Below are positions 26,190 to 37,850 of a stretch of 64,000 nt of DNA, piece by piece. The notes under the pieces are model-generated. The model was not told the DNA's origin. It saw only the letters and a program-made list of their open reading frames with translations, and ran no database searches. Position numbers and translations under genes: made by a program. Positions within the stretch are counted from its first letter, which is position 1. The number at the start of each line of letters is the position of its first letter. Origin of the DNA: Hyphomicrobiales bacterium (GTDB lineage Bacteria > Pseudomonadota > Alphaproteobacteria > Rhizobiales > Beijerinckiaceae); assembly GCA_027489955.1 (NCBI GenBank), contig JAIXYZ010000011.1:62001-126000 (forward strand). The letters are read 5' to 3'.

Positions 26190-27491
26190 ATGACAGCCTC
26201 CACCAAGCGGGCAGCCGCCCTCCGCGATCTGTTGAACGACATCCACCGCGCGCTGGCCCTGCAATTCGGGTTCGAGCTCTGGGACGGGTCCGTCGTGCCG
26301 GCGGACCTGCCGGCCGGCGCCATGCGCCTGGTGCTTGCCGACGAAGGCGTCGTCGCCAGTCTCGTGCGCCGGCCCAAGCTCGACACGGTCCTCAATCTCC
26401 ATGTGTCCGGGCGGCTGGACCTGAAGAACGGCACGATCTTCGACCTCGCCGCCGTGCGGCCGCAGGGCAAGATCGGGCGGATGCTGAAGGGCGTGAGCCG
26501 CCTGAAGGCGCTGGGCACGCTGGGTCGCTTCGCGCTGGCGCCCGGCGGCGCGCCCCGTCCGCTCGCCGCCATCCGCGGCGACGAGATCGCGCGCGACGGC
26601 CGGCCGGAGACCAACAAGGCCAACGTCCACTACCATTACGACGTCTCGAACGCGTTCTACCGCCTCTTCCTCGACGACGAGATGGTCTATACCTGCGCCT
26701 ACTTCACCGAGTGGCACGACGACATCGACCGGGCCCAGCGCGACAAGCTGGACATGATCTGCCGCAAGCTGCGCCTGCAGCCGGGTGACCGGTTCCTCGA
26801 TATCGGTTGCGGCTGGGGCGCGCTGGTCTGCCACGCCGCGCAGCATTACGGCGTCATCGCCACCGGCGTCACGCTGGCGGAGGAACAGGCCAAGCTTGCC
26901 CGAGAGAAGATCGCCCGCCTCGGCCTGCAGGATCGCGTCACGATCGTCGAAAAGGACTACATCCAGATGGAGGGTGAGTTCGACAAGATCTCCTCCATCG
27001 GCATGTTCGAGCAGGTCGGCATCCGCAACCATGCGGACTATTTCCGCACCGTGCATCGGCTCCTGCGCCCGCGCGGCCTCTACCTCCACCATACGATCGC
27101 CCGCCGGGCCAAGAAGTCCGACAAGGACTTCGCCAGGCTCAAGCCCGAGTACCGGGCGCTGATCCGCTACATTTTCCCCGGCGGCGAGCTCGACCATCTG
27201 GGCATGTCGGTCTCCAATCTCGAACGGTACGGCTTCGAGGTGCACGACGTGGAGGCCTGGCGCGAGCATTACCAGCGCACGACGAAGCTCTGGTGGGAGC
27301 GCCTCAACGCCCGCCGGGCGGAGGCCGAAGCCGAGATCGGCCCGGAGAAGACGCGGATGTGGCTGCTGTACCTGGCCGGATGCTCCCTCGCCTTCGAGCG
27401 CTCGGCGGTCGGCGTCAACCAGACGCTGGCGTCCCGCCGCACCCGCGGGCCGTCGGGCCTGCCGCCATCGAGGGCCGACCTCTACCGCTGA
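26190..27491 (+). CDS. cfa: Cyclopropane-fatty-acyl-phospholipid synthase family methyltransferase
   Basis: The 433-residue enzyme has an N-terminal lipid-binding region (residues ~1-130) and a SAM methyltransferase domain with VHYHYDVSNAFYRLFLDD, FLDIGCGWGAL (SAM-binding) and SIGMFEQVG, all classic CFA-synthase motifs. It adds a methylene group from SAM to the double bond of unsaturated acyl chains in membrane phospholipids, usually in stationary phase or under acid stress. The start ATG at 26190 follows the thermonuclease-like gene by 52 bp. A strong bidirectional terminator at 27612-27649 ends the unit. Confidence 0.94.
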   Translation: MTASTKRAAALRDLLNDIHRALALQFGFELWDGSVVPADLPAGAMRLVLADEGVVASLVRRPKLDTVLNLHVSGRLDLKNGTIFDLAAVRPQGKIGRMLKGVSRLKALGTLGRFALAPGGAPRPLAAIRGDEIARDGRPETNKANVHYHYDVSNAFYRLFLDDEMVYTCAYFTEWHDDIDRAQRDKLDMICRKLRLQPGDRFLDIGCGWGALVCHAAQHYGVIATGVTLAEEQAKLAREKIARLGLQDRVTIVEKDYIQMEGEFDKISSIGMFEQVGIRNHADYFRTVHRLLRPRGLYLHHTIARRAKKSDKDFARLKPEYRALIRYIFPGGELDHLGMSVSNLERYGFEVHDVEAWREHYQRTTKLWWERLNARRAEAEAEIGPEKTRMWLLYLAGCSLAFERSAVGVNQTLASRRTRGPSGLPPSRADLYR

Positions 27492-27611
27492 GGCCGGAGA
27501 GCGCCGAAGCCGCGCATTTTAATCATATCCGAGGGAAACGCTCGCGCTCCGGCGGGCGGTCTGTCAGGGTCGCGACGGGATAACGGGAGGCCGCGGACGT
27601 GGCCGGTCGAC

Positions 27612-27649
27612 AAAAAGGGCGCGCCGCGAAGAACGGCGCGCCCTTTTTT
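27612..27649. terminator. Strong bidirectional rho-independent terminator
   Basis: AAAAA precedes and TTTTTT follows a perfect 10-bp stem (GGGCGCGCCG with CGGCGCGCCC) around a 7-base loop. It serves both the plus-strand cfa gene and the convergent minus-strand DUF2853 gene. The rest of the 211-bp gap holds no gene. Confidence 0.95.
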
Positions 27650-27702
27650 GTATCGTCCATCCGGGGCAGCCCGTGCATCCGGCCCTGCCGGATCCGGCCG
27701 CC

Positions 27703-28020
27703 TCACTTGGCGAACATGTCCAGCTTCTTGAAGTGGTCGGCGAGCAGGTAATAGAAGGTCAGCCGCGACTTCGTGCGGTCGGCCTTCATGGCCTCGCAGA
27801 CGGTCTTGATGGCGCCGTCCAGGTCGCCGGACGTCAGGCCCAGCTTCTTCTTCAGGAAATTCTCGCGCACGCGGTCGAGCTCGGCCTGGTCCGAGCAGGC
27901 GACGTACTTGGTGTCGGACTTGCTGAGGACCAGCTTGTAGGTCTTCTCCAGACCGGCGAGCGCCTTCTCGTTGACGGCACCCTTGGCGTACTTCTTCACG
28001 TCCGCAAGATGATCGGCCAT
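27703..28020 (-). CDS. DUF2853 family small protein
   Basis: This 105-residue soluble protein matches DUF2853: MADHLADVKKYAKG, ACSDQAELDRVRENFLKKKL and the conserved end SRLTFYYLLADHFKKLDMF. The family is common in Rhizobiales and Sphingomonadales and has no known function. The ATG at 28020 is preceded by GGGGAAACAGGGA. An in-frame ATG at 28050 would add MSAWHKGKQG. It shares the bidirectional terminator with cfa. Confidence 0.87.
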   Translation of the reverse strand: MADHLADVKKYAKGAVNEKALAGLEKTYKLVLSKSDTKYVACSDQAELDRVRENFLKKKLGLTSGDLDGAIKTVCEAMKADRTKSRLTFYYLLADHFKKLDMFAK

Positions 28021-28148
28021 TCCCTGTTTCCCCTTGTGCCAAGCGGACATGGGAAACCTCGGTCGGCCCCGCCGCTTCGGTGAGAGGCTAGCACCGGCTC
28101 CGGGAGTCGTCACGCCCCGCTTTCGCGGCGCGGCAACGGACGTCCGCG

Positions 28149-28652
28149 TCAGGGAAGGACGATCACCGTCGTGCCCACGCGCACCCGCTCGTAGAGGTCG
28201 ACGATGTCCTCGTTCAGCATGCGGATGCAGCCATAGCTGGCATAGGTGCCGATGGAGCGGCGCATGGAGGGCGAGGTGCCGTGGATCGCGTACTGGTCGC
28301 GGTCCAGCGTCATCGCCCGGGCACCCATCGGGTTGGCGGCCGTTCCGCCGGGGATGACGTCGGGCAGGCGGGGATTGTCGCGCTTCACCTCCGCCGGCGG
28401 CGACCAGGCGGGCTCCACATACTTGCCGTCGATGCGCGCGGTGCCGAACCATTGCTTGCCCGGACGGCCCACCGCGACGCGGTAGCGGATGGCCGAGCCG
28501 TCGCCCAGCGGCAGGTACAGCGCCCGTTCGCGGTTGCGCACGACGATCGTGCCGGGCTCCAGGTCCGGAGCCGCGACGATCTCGCGCGCCGCTGCGGACA
28601 GCGGCGATGCGAGGCCCGCGGCGAGCGCCGCGAGGACGAGATATTTCTTCAT
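28149..28652 (-). CDS. L,D-transpeptidase (YkuD domain), exported
   Basis: The 167-residue protein has a signal peptide (MKKYLVLAALAAGLASPLSA, then AAR) and a YkuD catalytic domain with YAIHGTSPS and YASYGCIRML, containing the catalytic His and Cys. Such enzymes form 3-3 cross-links in peptidoglycan or attach proteins to it. There is no LysM or other substrate-binding module, so the enzyme is a minimal form. An AGAAC-N17-CGTT signal at 28685-28710 resembles an EcfG-type stress promoter with one mismatch. Confidence 0.94.
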   Translation of the reverse strand: MKKYLVLAALAAGLASPLSAAAREIVAAPDLEPGTIVVRNRERALYLPLGDGSAIRYRVAVGRPGKQWFGTARIDGKYVEPAWSPPAEVKRDNPRLPDVIPGGTAANPMGARAMTLDRDQYAIHGTSPSMRRSIGTYASYGCIRMLNEDIVDLYERVRVGTTVIVLP

Positions 28653-28684
28653 GACGCCTGCCCGACCAGTTCTCTGGTTCTCAG

Positions 28685-28710
28685 AACGCGCAGGGTGCCG
28701 CTCCGGTTCT
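28685..28710 (-). promoter_or_regulatory. EcfG-like promoter (one mismatch) upstream of the L,D-transpeptidase gene
   Basis: Read on the minus strand, AGAAC and CGTT are separated by 17 bases. The alphaproteobacterial general-stress consensus is GGAAC-N16/17-CGTT. Transcription would start about 25 bases before the ATG at 28652. The remainder of the 28653-28880 gap holds no gene I can support. Confidence 0.4.
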
Positions 28711-28880
28711 CACCGAAGGATTGACGCGCGATCGCCATCGTCGGGCAGCGTTAAGCGCCGGTAAGCGCGGGACGGCCGGCAGGCCGCGGCGCCGGGGCCT
28801 GGGCCTGGTCGGCTCGCAACGGTTCAGACAGGGCGAAAGGCGCGGCCGGGGCGGTCTCCGGCTGCGCCGCGCCCGCCCGG

Positions 28881-30830
<1,950 letters not shown>

Positions 30831-30975
30831 GGGCGTTCCCCTCTGCGGTCCGGCGCGCTTGATGCACGCTCTCTCGATGTTGATTATCTGATCGCGGCGC
30901 GCCGCGACAAGGCGGCGGGAATTGCCACTTTGGTTATGCTGCCAAAGTGGTGTGCAATAACCCCCATGCCTGGCC

Positions 30976-32916
30976 TCAGGAGCGGGCCGGCACGCCCCGC
31001 GCGGCGAGAGCGGATGCGATCTCCTCGAACACGGCCGGGTCCTCCACCGTCGCCGGCATGGTCCAGGCCTGCCCGTCGGCGATCTTCTTCATCGTCCCGC
31101 GCAGGATCTTGCCCGACCGGGTCTTGGGCAGGCGCCGCACCGCGATCGCCAGCTTGAACGCCGCGACCGGGCCGATCCGGTCGCGCACGAGCGTGACGAT
31201 CTCCTTCTCGACGGTCTCGGGCGCCGCCGAGACGCCGCTTTTGAGGACGACGAAGCCGCAGGGCACCTCGCCCTTCAGCGCGTCCGCGATGCCGATCACC
31301 GCGCATTCGGCGACCGCCGGATGGGAGGACAGCGCCTCCTCCATCCCGCCCGTGGAGAGCCGGTGCCCGGCGACGTTGATGATGTCGTCGGTCCGGCCCA
31401 TCACGTAGACGTAGCCGTCCTCGTCGATATAGCCGGCGTCCGACGTGCAATAATGGCCCGGGAAGATGGAGGTATAGCTCTCCCTGAAGCGCTGGTCGGC
31501 GTTCCACAGCGTCGGCAGCGCGCCCGGCGGCAGCGGCAGGGTCGCCGCCAGCGTCCCCATCTCGCCCGCCGGCAGCGGCCGGCCCTGCTCGTCCAGCACC
31601 TTCAGCTCCCAGCCCGGCATCGGCACGGTGGGCGAGCCGTACTTCACCGGCAGCCGCTCCACGCCGATTGGGTTGCCCGCGATGGGCCAGCCGGTCTCGG
31701 TCTGCCACCAATGGTCGATGACCGGCACGCCCACGAGCTTCTCCGCCCACATGACCGTGTCAGGATCGGCGCGTTCGCCCGCCAGGAACAGGGCCCGGAA
31801 GCGCGACAGGTCGCGCCCGGCGACGAGCCGGCCCTCCGGATCCTCCTTCTTGATGGCGCGAAACGCCGTCGGCGCGGTGAAGAGCGTCACGACCCCGTGC
31901 TGGGCGATGACCCGCCAGTACGCGCCCGCGTCGGGCGTGCCGACCGGCTTGCCCTCGTACAGGACGCTCGTCGCGCCGTGGATGAGCGGCGCGTACACGA
32001 TGTAGGAATGGCCCACGACCCAGCCGATGTCGGACGCGGTCCAGAACACCTCGCCAGGCGCGACGCCGTAGAGGTGGTCCATGCTCCAGGCCAGAGCCAC
32101 CATGTGCCCGCCATTGTCGCGCACCACGCCCTTGGGCTTTCCCGTCGTCCCCGACGTATAGAGCACATAGAGCGGATCGGTGGCGGCCACGGTCTCGCAC
32201 GGCGCCTTGCGGCCCGCCTCGCGCGCCGCCGAGACGGCCTGCGCCCAGTCGCGGTCCCGGCCTTCCACCATCGTCGCCTGCGCCTGCGGCCGCTGCAGCA
32301 CGAGGCACGCCTTCGGCTTGTGGGTCGCGAGCGCGATCGCCTCGTCCAGCAGCGGCTTGTAGGGCACCACGCGCTGCACCTCGATGCCGCACGAGGCCGC
32401 CAGGATCACGCCCGGCTGCGCATCGTCGATGCGCGCCGCGAGTTCCTTGGCGGCGAACCCGCCGAACACGACCGAATGGACGGCGCCGATGCGCGCGCAG
32501 GCGAGCATCGCGGCCACCGCCTCCGGCACCATGGGCATGTAGATGACCACGCGGTCGCCCTTGGACACGCCCATGTCCTTGAGGACCGCGGCGAGCGTCG
32601 CCACCTCGTCCAGCATCTCGCCATAGGTGATGTGCCGCACGGTTCCCGTGACCGGGCTGTCGTAGATGATCGCGGTCTGGTTCCCGCGCCCGGCCGCCAC
32701 GTGCCGGTCAAGCGCGTTGTGGCAGGTGTTGCAGGTCGCGTCGGGGAACCAGCGGCCGTAGGGCCCGCTGTCTCGATCGAAGGCGCGACGCGGCGGGCTC
32801 ACCCAGTCGATGGCCTTGGCGGCCTCCAGCCAGAAGCCTTCGCGATCGTTCTTCCAGCCGGAATAGATGTCGCCGTAGGATCGGCCCGCGTTCCGGGCTG
32901 CGGCCTGAACACTCAT
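30976..32916 (-). CDS. prpE: Propionyl-CoA synthetase (PrpE-like acyl-CoA synthetase)
   Basis: The 646-residue AMP-forming synthetase differs from Acs by the N-terminal [20 protein letters not shown] and the shorter [20 protein letters not shown] signature, both typical of Prp[15 protein letters not shown] and [11 protein letters not shown] supply the substrate and catalytic-Lys motifs. It activates propionate, and often other short acids, to the CoA thioester. A very good ribosome-binding site (AGGAGG, nine bases before ATG 32916) supports this start. No methylcitrate or propionyl-CoA carboxylase genes are nearby. It is divergent from the TauE/SafE gene. Confidence 0.95.
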   Translation of the reverse strand: MSVQAAARNAGRSYGDIYSGWKNDREGFWLEAAKAIDWVSPPRRAFDRDSGPYGRWFPDATCNTCHNALDRHVAAGRGNQTAIIYDSPVTGTVRHITYGEMLDEVATLAAVLKDMGVSKGDRVVIYMPMVPEAVAAMLACARIGAVHSVVFGGFAAKELAARIDDAQPGVILAASCGIEVQRVVPYKPLLDEAIALATHKPKACLVLQRPQAQATMVEGRDRDWAQAVSAAREAGRKAPCETVAATDPLYVLYTSGTTGKPKGVVRDNGGHMVALAWSMDHLYGVAPGEVFWTASDIGWVVGHSYIVYAPLIHGATSVLYEGKPVGTPDAGAYWRVIAQHGVVTLFTAPTAFRAIKKEDPEGRLVAGRDLSRFRALFLAGERADPDTVMWAEKLVGVPVIDHWWQTETGWPIAGNPIGVERLPVKYGSPTVPMPGWELKVLDEQGRPLPAGEMGTLAATLPLPPGALPTLWNADQRFRESYTSIFPGHYCTSDAGYIDEDGYVYVMGRTDDIINVAGHRLSTGGMEEALSSHPAVAECAVIGIADALKGEVPCGFVVLKSGVSAAPETVEKEIVTLVRDRIGPVAAFKLAIAVRRLPKTRSGKILRGTMKKIADGQAWTMPATVEDPAVFEEIASALAARGVPARS

Positions 32917-33112
32917 ATCCGACGTCCTCCTAAGGATCGGCTGCGCACGCAGCCGCGCGGTGCCAGCCAACGCCGCATGCATGGCAGGCCCGCGCTCAAT
33001 TCGTTTGCGCGAACAGTGCCGCCGTCCCATAGGTGAGGCAACCGGCTCGTGCCCCCGACTTTCGACGGGCGACGATGGACGGCCCGCCCTTCCCGCCTGT
33101 CGCGTCCGAGCG

Positions 33113-33868
33113 ATGATCACCGATCCCGCCTTCTACGTCGCCGCCATCCCGGCCGTCGTCCTGCTCGGCCTCGCCAAGGGCGGATTTGCCGGCATCGGCA
33201 TGCTGGCTCTGCCGCTGATGGCGCTGGTGGTCTCGCCCGTCCAGGCGGCGGCGATCACCCTGCCCATCCTGCTGGTGCAGGACGCGGTCAGCGTCTGGGC
33301 CTATCGGCGGCAATGGGACGGGCGCAACGTCGCGATCCTGTCCGCCGGCGCGGTGTTCGGCATCCTGGCGGGCTATCTCCTGGCCGCGCAGGTGTCCGAT
33401 GCGGTGGTGCGGCTGGCGGTGGGCGTCATCTCGGTCGCCTTCGCGATCCAGCGCCTGGCGCTGGGCGCGCGGGCCAAGGTCTCCGGCGCGCCGGTCGCGC
33501 CGGGCCTGTTCTGGGGCGCCGTGTCCGGCTTCACGAGCTTCGTCGCCCATGCGGGCGGCCCGCCCTTCCAGGTCTACGTCATGCCGCAGAAGATGCACCG
33601 CGAGCTGTTCGCCGGCACCGGCGCGGTGTTCTTCGCCATCATCAACACGATCAAGGCGCCGCCCTATTTCGCCCTGGGGCAGTTCACCCGCGAGAACCTG
33701 ACGACGGCAGCCGTCCTGTTTCCGCTGGCCATCGTCTCCACCTGGGCCGGCGTTGTCCTCGTGCGCAGGGTGTCGGGCGAGCGCTTCTACACGATCGTCT
33801 ATCTGCTGCTGATCGGCGTCGGCGGGAAGCTGATCTACGACGGCCTGGTACCCTTCCTCAGGGCCTGA
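33113..33868 (+). CDS. TauE/SafE family membrane exporter
   Basis: The 251-residue protein has about eight hydrophobic segments arranged as the two TauE repeats, starting with AAIPAVVLLGLAKGGFAGIG, whose glycine-rich end is typical. The second repeat has VSGFTSFVAHAGGPPFQVYV. The family includes proposed exporters of sulfite, sulfoacetate or other small anions; the substrate here is unknown. The ATG at 33113 overlaps no other gene, and 196 bp separate it from the divergent prpE. Its last 11 bp overlap the end of the convergent cyclase gene. Confidence 0.9.
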   Translation: MITDPAFYVAAIPAVVLLGLAKGGFAGIGMLALPLMALVVSPVQAAAITLPILLVQDAVSVWAYRRQWDGRNVAILSAGAVFGILAGYLLAAQVSDAVVRLAVGVISVAFAIQRLALGARAKVSGAPVAPGLFWGAVSGFTSFVAHAGGPPFQVYVMPQKMHRELFAGTGAVFFAIINTIKAPPYFALGQFTRENLTTAAVLFPLAIVSTWAGVVLVRRVSGERFYTIVYLLLIGVGGKLIYDGLVPFLRA

Positions 33869-35072
33869 AGACCTCGATCGGCGCGTCCAGCCCGTCCGCC
33901 GCATAGGCGCCGACGCGCACCGGCGCGGTCCAGAGATGGTCGGCGAAGGGCCGCGTCATCAGCAGCGGCTCCCCGAGCGCCTTGTTCAGCTTGGCGACGC
34001 GGCTGGCGACGTTGACGTCGCGCCCCACCACCGTGAAATCGAGCCGCGAGCCCGAGCCGACATTGCCGTAGGCGACCTCGCCGTGATGCAGGGCGATGCC
34101 CGCCTCGAAGCGCTCGGCCTCGGGGACGGCCTCGTTGCGGGCCGCGATGCAGTCCAGCCCCGCCCGCGCGGCCGCCAGCGCCGACTGGGAGGCTCCGCCC
34201 GTGTCGTCGCCGTGGTCGCGGAAGATGGCGAGCAGGCCATCGCCCATGTATTTCAGCACCTCGCCGCCCTCGGCCTCGATCGGCGGGACGAGACAGTCGA
34301 AATAGTCGTTGAGAAGGTTAGCAGCGGCCTCCGGCTCCATGTCCGACGTGCGCCGCGTGTAGCCCCGCATGTCGGCGAACAGGACCGCGGAGCGGATGCG
34401 CTTGACCTGGCCGCGATGGACCGATCCCGCCAGGATCTCGTCGCGCGGATCGTTGCCCACATAGGTGGACAGGACCTGGTTGAGCCGCTGGTTGCCCGCG
34501 ATGATCTCCACATAGACCGTCATCGCGGGAAGCACATGGCGCAGCAATGCCTCCGCCTCGGGCGAGAAGCCTTCCGGTGCGCGCGTTGCGAAGGCGATGC
34601 CGTTGTCGTCGCCGTTCGAGAAGAAGATCGGGTAGCAGAAATAGTGGACGTAGCCCGCCTCCTTGAGCGCGGGCACGATCCCGAACCGGTCGTCCGGCGT
34701 CGTCGGCAGCCAGAGCGAGAGCGGCTGGCGCGTCTGGTGGACGTGGAAGAACGGGCTGCGTTCGTATTGCTCGCGGGCGCCGGGCCGGTAGGCGAACGCC
34801 TCCCGCCGCACCGGCTCCCCCTTGACCCAGAAGCGCGAGATGGCGGCGAGTTCGGCGTGCAGCGTCGTCACGGTGACCGTCGCCCGGTCCACCGGCACGC
34901 CGGCATCGTTCAGCATCTCGCAGAACCGCGCCAGGACCTGGTCGCTGTCCGTCAGCAGCCGGGCCTCCCCGATCAGCCAGTCGCGGATCGCCTCGCCTGC
35001 CGCGCGCGCTCCCTGTCCCAGCCCGGGAACGGGCGCGGGCGCGACGAGTGGGGAGGCAGCGGTTTCGCTCAC
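33858..35072 (-). CDS. Class III adenylate/guanylate cyclase with N-terminal sensory region
   Basis: The 404-residue protein has an N-terminal GAF-like region (residues ~25-190) and a C-terminal class III cyclase domain from about residue 220. The metal-binding Asp residues appear in AVLFADMRGYT and YMGDGLLAIF, and the C-terminal part has the VGRDVNVASRVAKLNKALG signature with Asn and Arg. There is no membrane segment, so it should act in the cytosol and make cAMP in response to an unknown signal. It is common in Rhizobiales in many copies. Tail-to-tail overlap with the TauE/SafE gene is 11 bp. Confidence 0.92.
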   Translation of the reverse strand: MSETAASPLVAPAPVPGLGQGARAAGEAIRDWLIGEARLLTDSDQVLARFCEMLNDAGVPVDRATVTVTTLHAELAAISRFWVKGEPVRREAFAYRPGAREQYERSPFFHVHQTRQPLSLWLPTTPDDRFGIVPALKEAGYVHYFCYPIFFSNGDDNGIAFATRAPEGFSPEAEALLRHVLPAMTVYVEIIAGNQRLNQVLSTYVGNDPRDEILAGSVHRGQVKRIRSAVLFADMRGYTRRTSDMEPEAAANLLNDYFDCLVPPIEAEGGEVLKYMGDGLLAIFRDHGDDTGGASQSALAAARAGLDCIAARNEAVPEAERFEAGIALHHGEVAYGNVGSGSRLDFTVVGRDVNVASRVAKLNKALGEPLLMTRPFADHLWTAPVRVGAYAADGLDAPIEVFRP

Positions 35073-35148
35073 CGCCGGAAGCTGTGGCTTGCACCCGCGA
35101 AGTTCAAGACCGTCGGAGCGGTGTGGCGCGGGGCGTTGCGCGAACGCC

Positions 35149-36069
35149 TCAGGCGTCAGGCGCAGGCCGCGCCTTCAGCACGGTGACGGCCTTGGGCTGC
35201 ACCTGGAAGCGCATGGGCGTGCGCTCGTAGAAGAGCTCGCCGTCGCGGGTGATCCAGCGCCGCGGCCGCGTGCCGGAGATCATGAAGGACCGGGCGGCGA
35301 AGGTCTCGATGTCGGGGTTGTCGCGCCACGCCCCTGCCACAAGATCCCGGCCGAGCATGGCCCGGCGGAGCATGGAGACGTCCTTGGCGACGTGGATTTC
35401 CACCAGCCCGCCGTCGAGATCGTGCCGCCGCCAGTCGGTGCCGCTGAACCGGTTGACCGTCACAAGCACGGCATAGGCGTCGAGCGCGTGGGCATCGCCC
35501 CCGGTCTCCACGGTGACTGTGAAGCGCCCGCTCTGGCGGAAGGCGCGGAAATGCGACATCGCCCAGGCCGCGTGCCGGCCGAGGACGGGCAGGGACAGGT
35601 CCCGCAGCCGCTCGCGGGCCCGCGCCACATGGGCGAAATAGCCGAGCCCGCAGACCGAATGGAACGGCTTGCCGTTGATGAGCCCGAGATCGATGGAGAC
35701 CGGCTCAGCCGCGGCCAGCGCCGCCACCGCCTGCTCGTAGGCGAACGGAATGTCGAGATCGCGGGCCAGGATGTTGATCGTGCCCAGCGGCAGGATGCCC
35801 AGCGTCTTGCCGCTGTCGCCGAGGATCGAGAGGGCACGGCCCACCGTGCCGTCGCCGCCGCCGATCACGATCGTGTCGTGGTCGGACTGGCGCGCCGCCT
35901 TCAGTTCGTCGCCGATGGAGCGCGGCTTCGCCAGCACCACGTCGATGGCGTCGCCGCGCGCGGCGAAGGCGCGCTGCAGCGTCCCGGCCGGATCCTGGAC
36001 CTGGCCGTCGAGGAACGTGCCCGCACGGGCGTTGAGTATGGCGAGGATCTTGCGCATCGGCTCCGACAT
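35149..36069 (-). CDS. Diacylglycerol/lipid kinase family protein
   Basis: The 306-residue protein has the DAGK catalytic domain: LAILNARAGT (P-loop-like start), IVIGGGDGTVGRALS and LGILPLGTINILARDL. The rest forms the beta-sandwich C-terminal domain of YegS/DgkB-type lipid kinases, which phosphorylate diacylglycerol or related lipids. I start at the ATG at 36069 (MSEPMRKILAI); the ATG at 36057 is also possible. It follows the thioesterase gene on the same strand after about 70 bp. Confidence 0.88.
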   Translation of the reverse strand: MSEPMRKILAILNARAGTFLDGQVQDPAGTLQRAFAARGDAIDVVLAKPRSIGDELKAARQSDHDTIVIGGGDGTVGRALSILGDSGKTLGILPLGTINILARDLDIPFAYEQAVAALAAAEPVSIDLGLINGKPFHSVCGLGYFAHVARARERLRDLSLPVLGRHAAWAMSHFRAFRQSGRFTVTVETGGDAHALDAYAVLVTVNRFSGTDWRRHDLDGGLVEIHVAKDVSMLRRAMLGRDLVAGAWRDNPDIETFAARSFMISGTRPRRWITRDGELFYERTPMRFQVQPKAVTVLKARPAPDA

Positions 36070-36140
36070 GGGTCGCGGCAAGCCAAACGCCAAGGGATGA
36101 ATTCCGTTCCGTCACCGCCGCCGAATATCGAAGCGGCGGA

Positions 36141-36533
36141 TCAGGCGGGGACGGGCCTTGGCCGGCCGCTCTCGTCGATGGCGACGAAGGTGAAGGTCGC
36201 CTCGGTCACCTTTTCCATCACGTTGGTCTGGAAGCGCTGCGCCCAGGCCTCGATCTCGATGGTCATGGACGTGCGGCCGATGCGGGTGACGTCGGTATAG
36301 ACGCACAGCACGTCGCCGACCTTCATCGGCTTCAGGAATGTCATGGCGTCCACCTTCACGGTGACGACGCGGCCCTGCGCGCGCTCGACGCCGCGGATGC
36401 CGCCCGCCTGGTCCATGCAGGCCATGACCCAGCCGCCGAAGATGTCGCCGTTGGCATTGGTGTCGGCGGGCATCGCGATGATGCGCACCGTCAGGTCGCC
36501 GCGGGGACCGGTTCCTTCGACCTTGGCCGTCAT
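36141..36533 (-). CDS. Acyl-CoA thioesterase, YciA-like hotdog fold
   Basis: The 130-residue hotdog protein has the YciA/BFIT signature: MPADTNANGDIFGGWVMACM with the catalytic Asn/Asp region and MDQAGGI, then VDAMTFLKPMKVGDVL. It hydrolyses a broad range of acyl-CoAs. The ATG at 36533 is preceded by GGAG and lies 14 bp after the stop of the MFS gene, so the two are probably co-transcribed, with the lipid kinase possibly third in the unit. Confidence 0.93.
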   Translation of the reverse strand: MTAKVEGTGPRGDLTVRIIAMPADTNANGDIFGGWVMACMDQAGGIRGVERAQGRVVTVKVDAMTFLKPMKVGDVLCVYTDVTRIGRTSMTIEIEAWAQRFQTNVMEKVTEATFTFVAIDESGRPRPVPA

Positions 36534-36547
36534 CGTGTCTCGTCTCC

Positions 36548-37765
36548 TCAGGCGGTACGCAGTTCGGGCCGCGGCCGCCAGATCAGCCAGCCGATCAGCG
36601 CGAGGTTCAGCAGGTTCCACGCGAAGCCGTGCAGGAAGGCCACGCGATAGGAGCCGAACATGTCGAAGATGACGCCCGAAATCCAGCCGCCCGCCGCCAT
36701 GCCGATCATGGTGGCGAACAGCACCGAGGCGATGCGCCGGCCCGCCTCGCGCGGGGGCAGGTATTCCCGGACGATCACCGCGTACATCGGCACGATGCCG
36801 CCCTGGAACAGGCCGAAGATCGCCGAGACGACGTAGAGCCCCACGAGCCCGTCGAACCAGAGATAGAGGAACAGTGCGACCGCCTGCATGAGCGAGCCGG
36901 CGAACAGCGTCATCGCCCCGCCGATCCGGTCCGCGACCACGCCGGACGCCAGCCGGCTCACGATGCCGAGGGCGAGCATGAGGCTCAGCATCTGGGCGCC
37001 GCGGGCGACGCCGTAGCCGAGATCGCTGCAATAGGCGACGATGTGCACCTGCGGCATCGCCATCGCCATGCAGCAGGCGAATCCTGCGACGAACAGCACG
37101 ATCTGGAGGGTGCGCGGACTGATGCCGAGACCGGCGCGCGCCGCCTGCGTGGCGGCTTCCGCCCGCTCCATCGCCGCGGCGCTCGGCCGGGCCCGCAGCA
37201 GCCAGGCCAGCGGCAGGATGATCGCTGCGCAGGCAAGGCCCATGGCGATATGGGTCGTGCGCCATCCATGGGCGGCGATGCCGCTCTGGATGATGAGCGG
37301 CCAGACGGCGCCGGCCATGTAATTGCCCGTGGCGGCGAAGGCGACGGCGATGCCGCGGCTCTTCACGAACCACAGCGAGAGGTCGGCGATGAGCGGCGCG
37401 AAACCCGCCGCCGAGCCGAACCCCACGAGCAGATGGACGAGCGTGAACTGCCACAAATCCTGCGACAGGCCGGCGAGCCCGTAGCCCAGCGCCAGCGACA
37501 CCGCGCCGATGGCCGCCGGCACGGCGATGCCGTGGCGGTCGGCCACCCTTCCCATCACCATCGTGCCGCCGGCAAAGCCGATCATGGCGAAGGTATAGGC
37601 GAGCGAGGCGCCGCCCCGCAGCGCGCCGAATTCCTGCTGGACGGTGGGCAGCGCCACCACGACGGACCAGTTGCCGACGCAGGCGACCAGCCCCAGTGCC
37701 AGCGAGATCGCGAGCCTCAGCCAGGCATAGGGCGAATCGGGTGCGTGCTGCGTCGCCTGGGGCAT
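36548..37765 (-). CDS. MFS transporter, monocarboxylate/oxalate-formate-like
   Basis: The 405-residue protein has twelve predicted membrane segments in two groups of six, separated by a cytoplasmic loop near residues 195-220 (RPSAAAMERAEAATQAARAG). The motif GRVADRHG between TM2 and TM3 is the MFS motif A. The sequence resembles the monocarboxylate/oxalate antiporter branch (WSVVVALPTVQQEFG in TM1, YGLAGLSQDLW later). The substrate is unknown; co-location with an acyl-CoA thioesterase hints at a carboxylate. The ATG at 37765 is chosen over a GTG at 37792. Confidence 0.9.
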   Translation of the reverse strand: MPQATQHAPDSPYAWLRLAISLALGLVACVGNWSVVVALPTVQQEFGALRGGASLAYTFAMIGFAGGTMVMGRVADRHGIAVPAAIGAVSLALGYGLAGLSQDLWQFTLVHLLVGFGSAAGFAPLIADLSLWFVKSRGIAVAFAATGNYMAGAVWPLIIQSGIAAHGWRTTHIAMGLACAAIILPLAWLLRARPSAAAMERAEAATQAARAGLGISPRTLQIVLFVAGFACCMAMAMPQVHIVAYCSDLGYGVARGAQMLSLMLALGIVSRLASGVVADRIGGAMTLFAGSLMQAVALFLYLWFDGLVGLYVVSAIFGLFQGGIVPMYAVIVREYLPPREAGRRIASVLFATMIGMAAGGWISGVIFDMFGSYRVAFLHGFAWNLLNLALIGWLIWRPRPELRTA

Positions 37766-37850
37766 GTGGCCGCACAATCGGCCGGTGTGCACCGCCCGGT
37801 CAACGGGCGCCGCCGCGCATATGGCCGGCAGCCGGGCGCGGCACCGGCCC

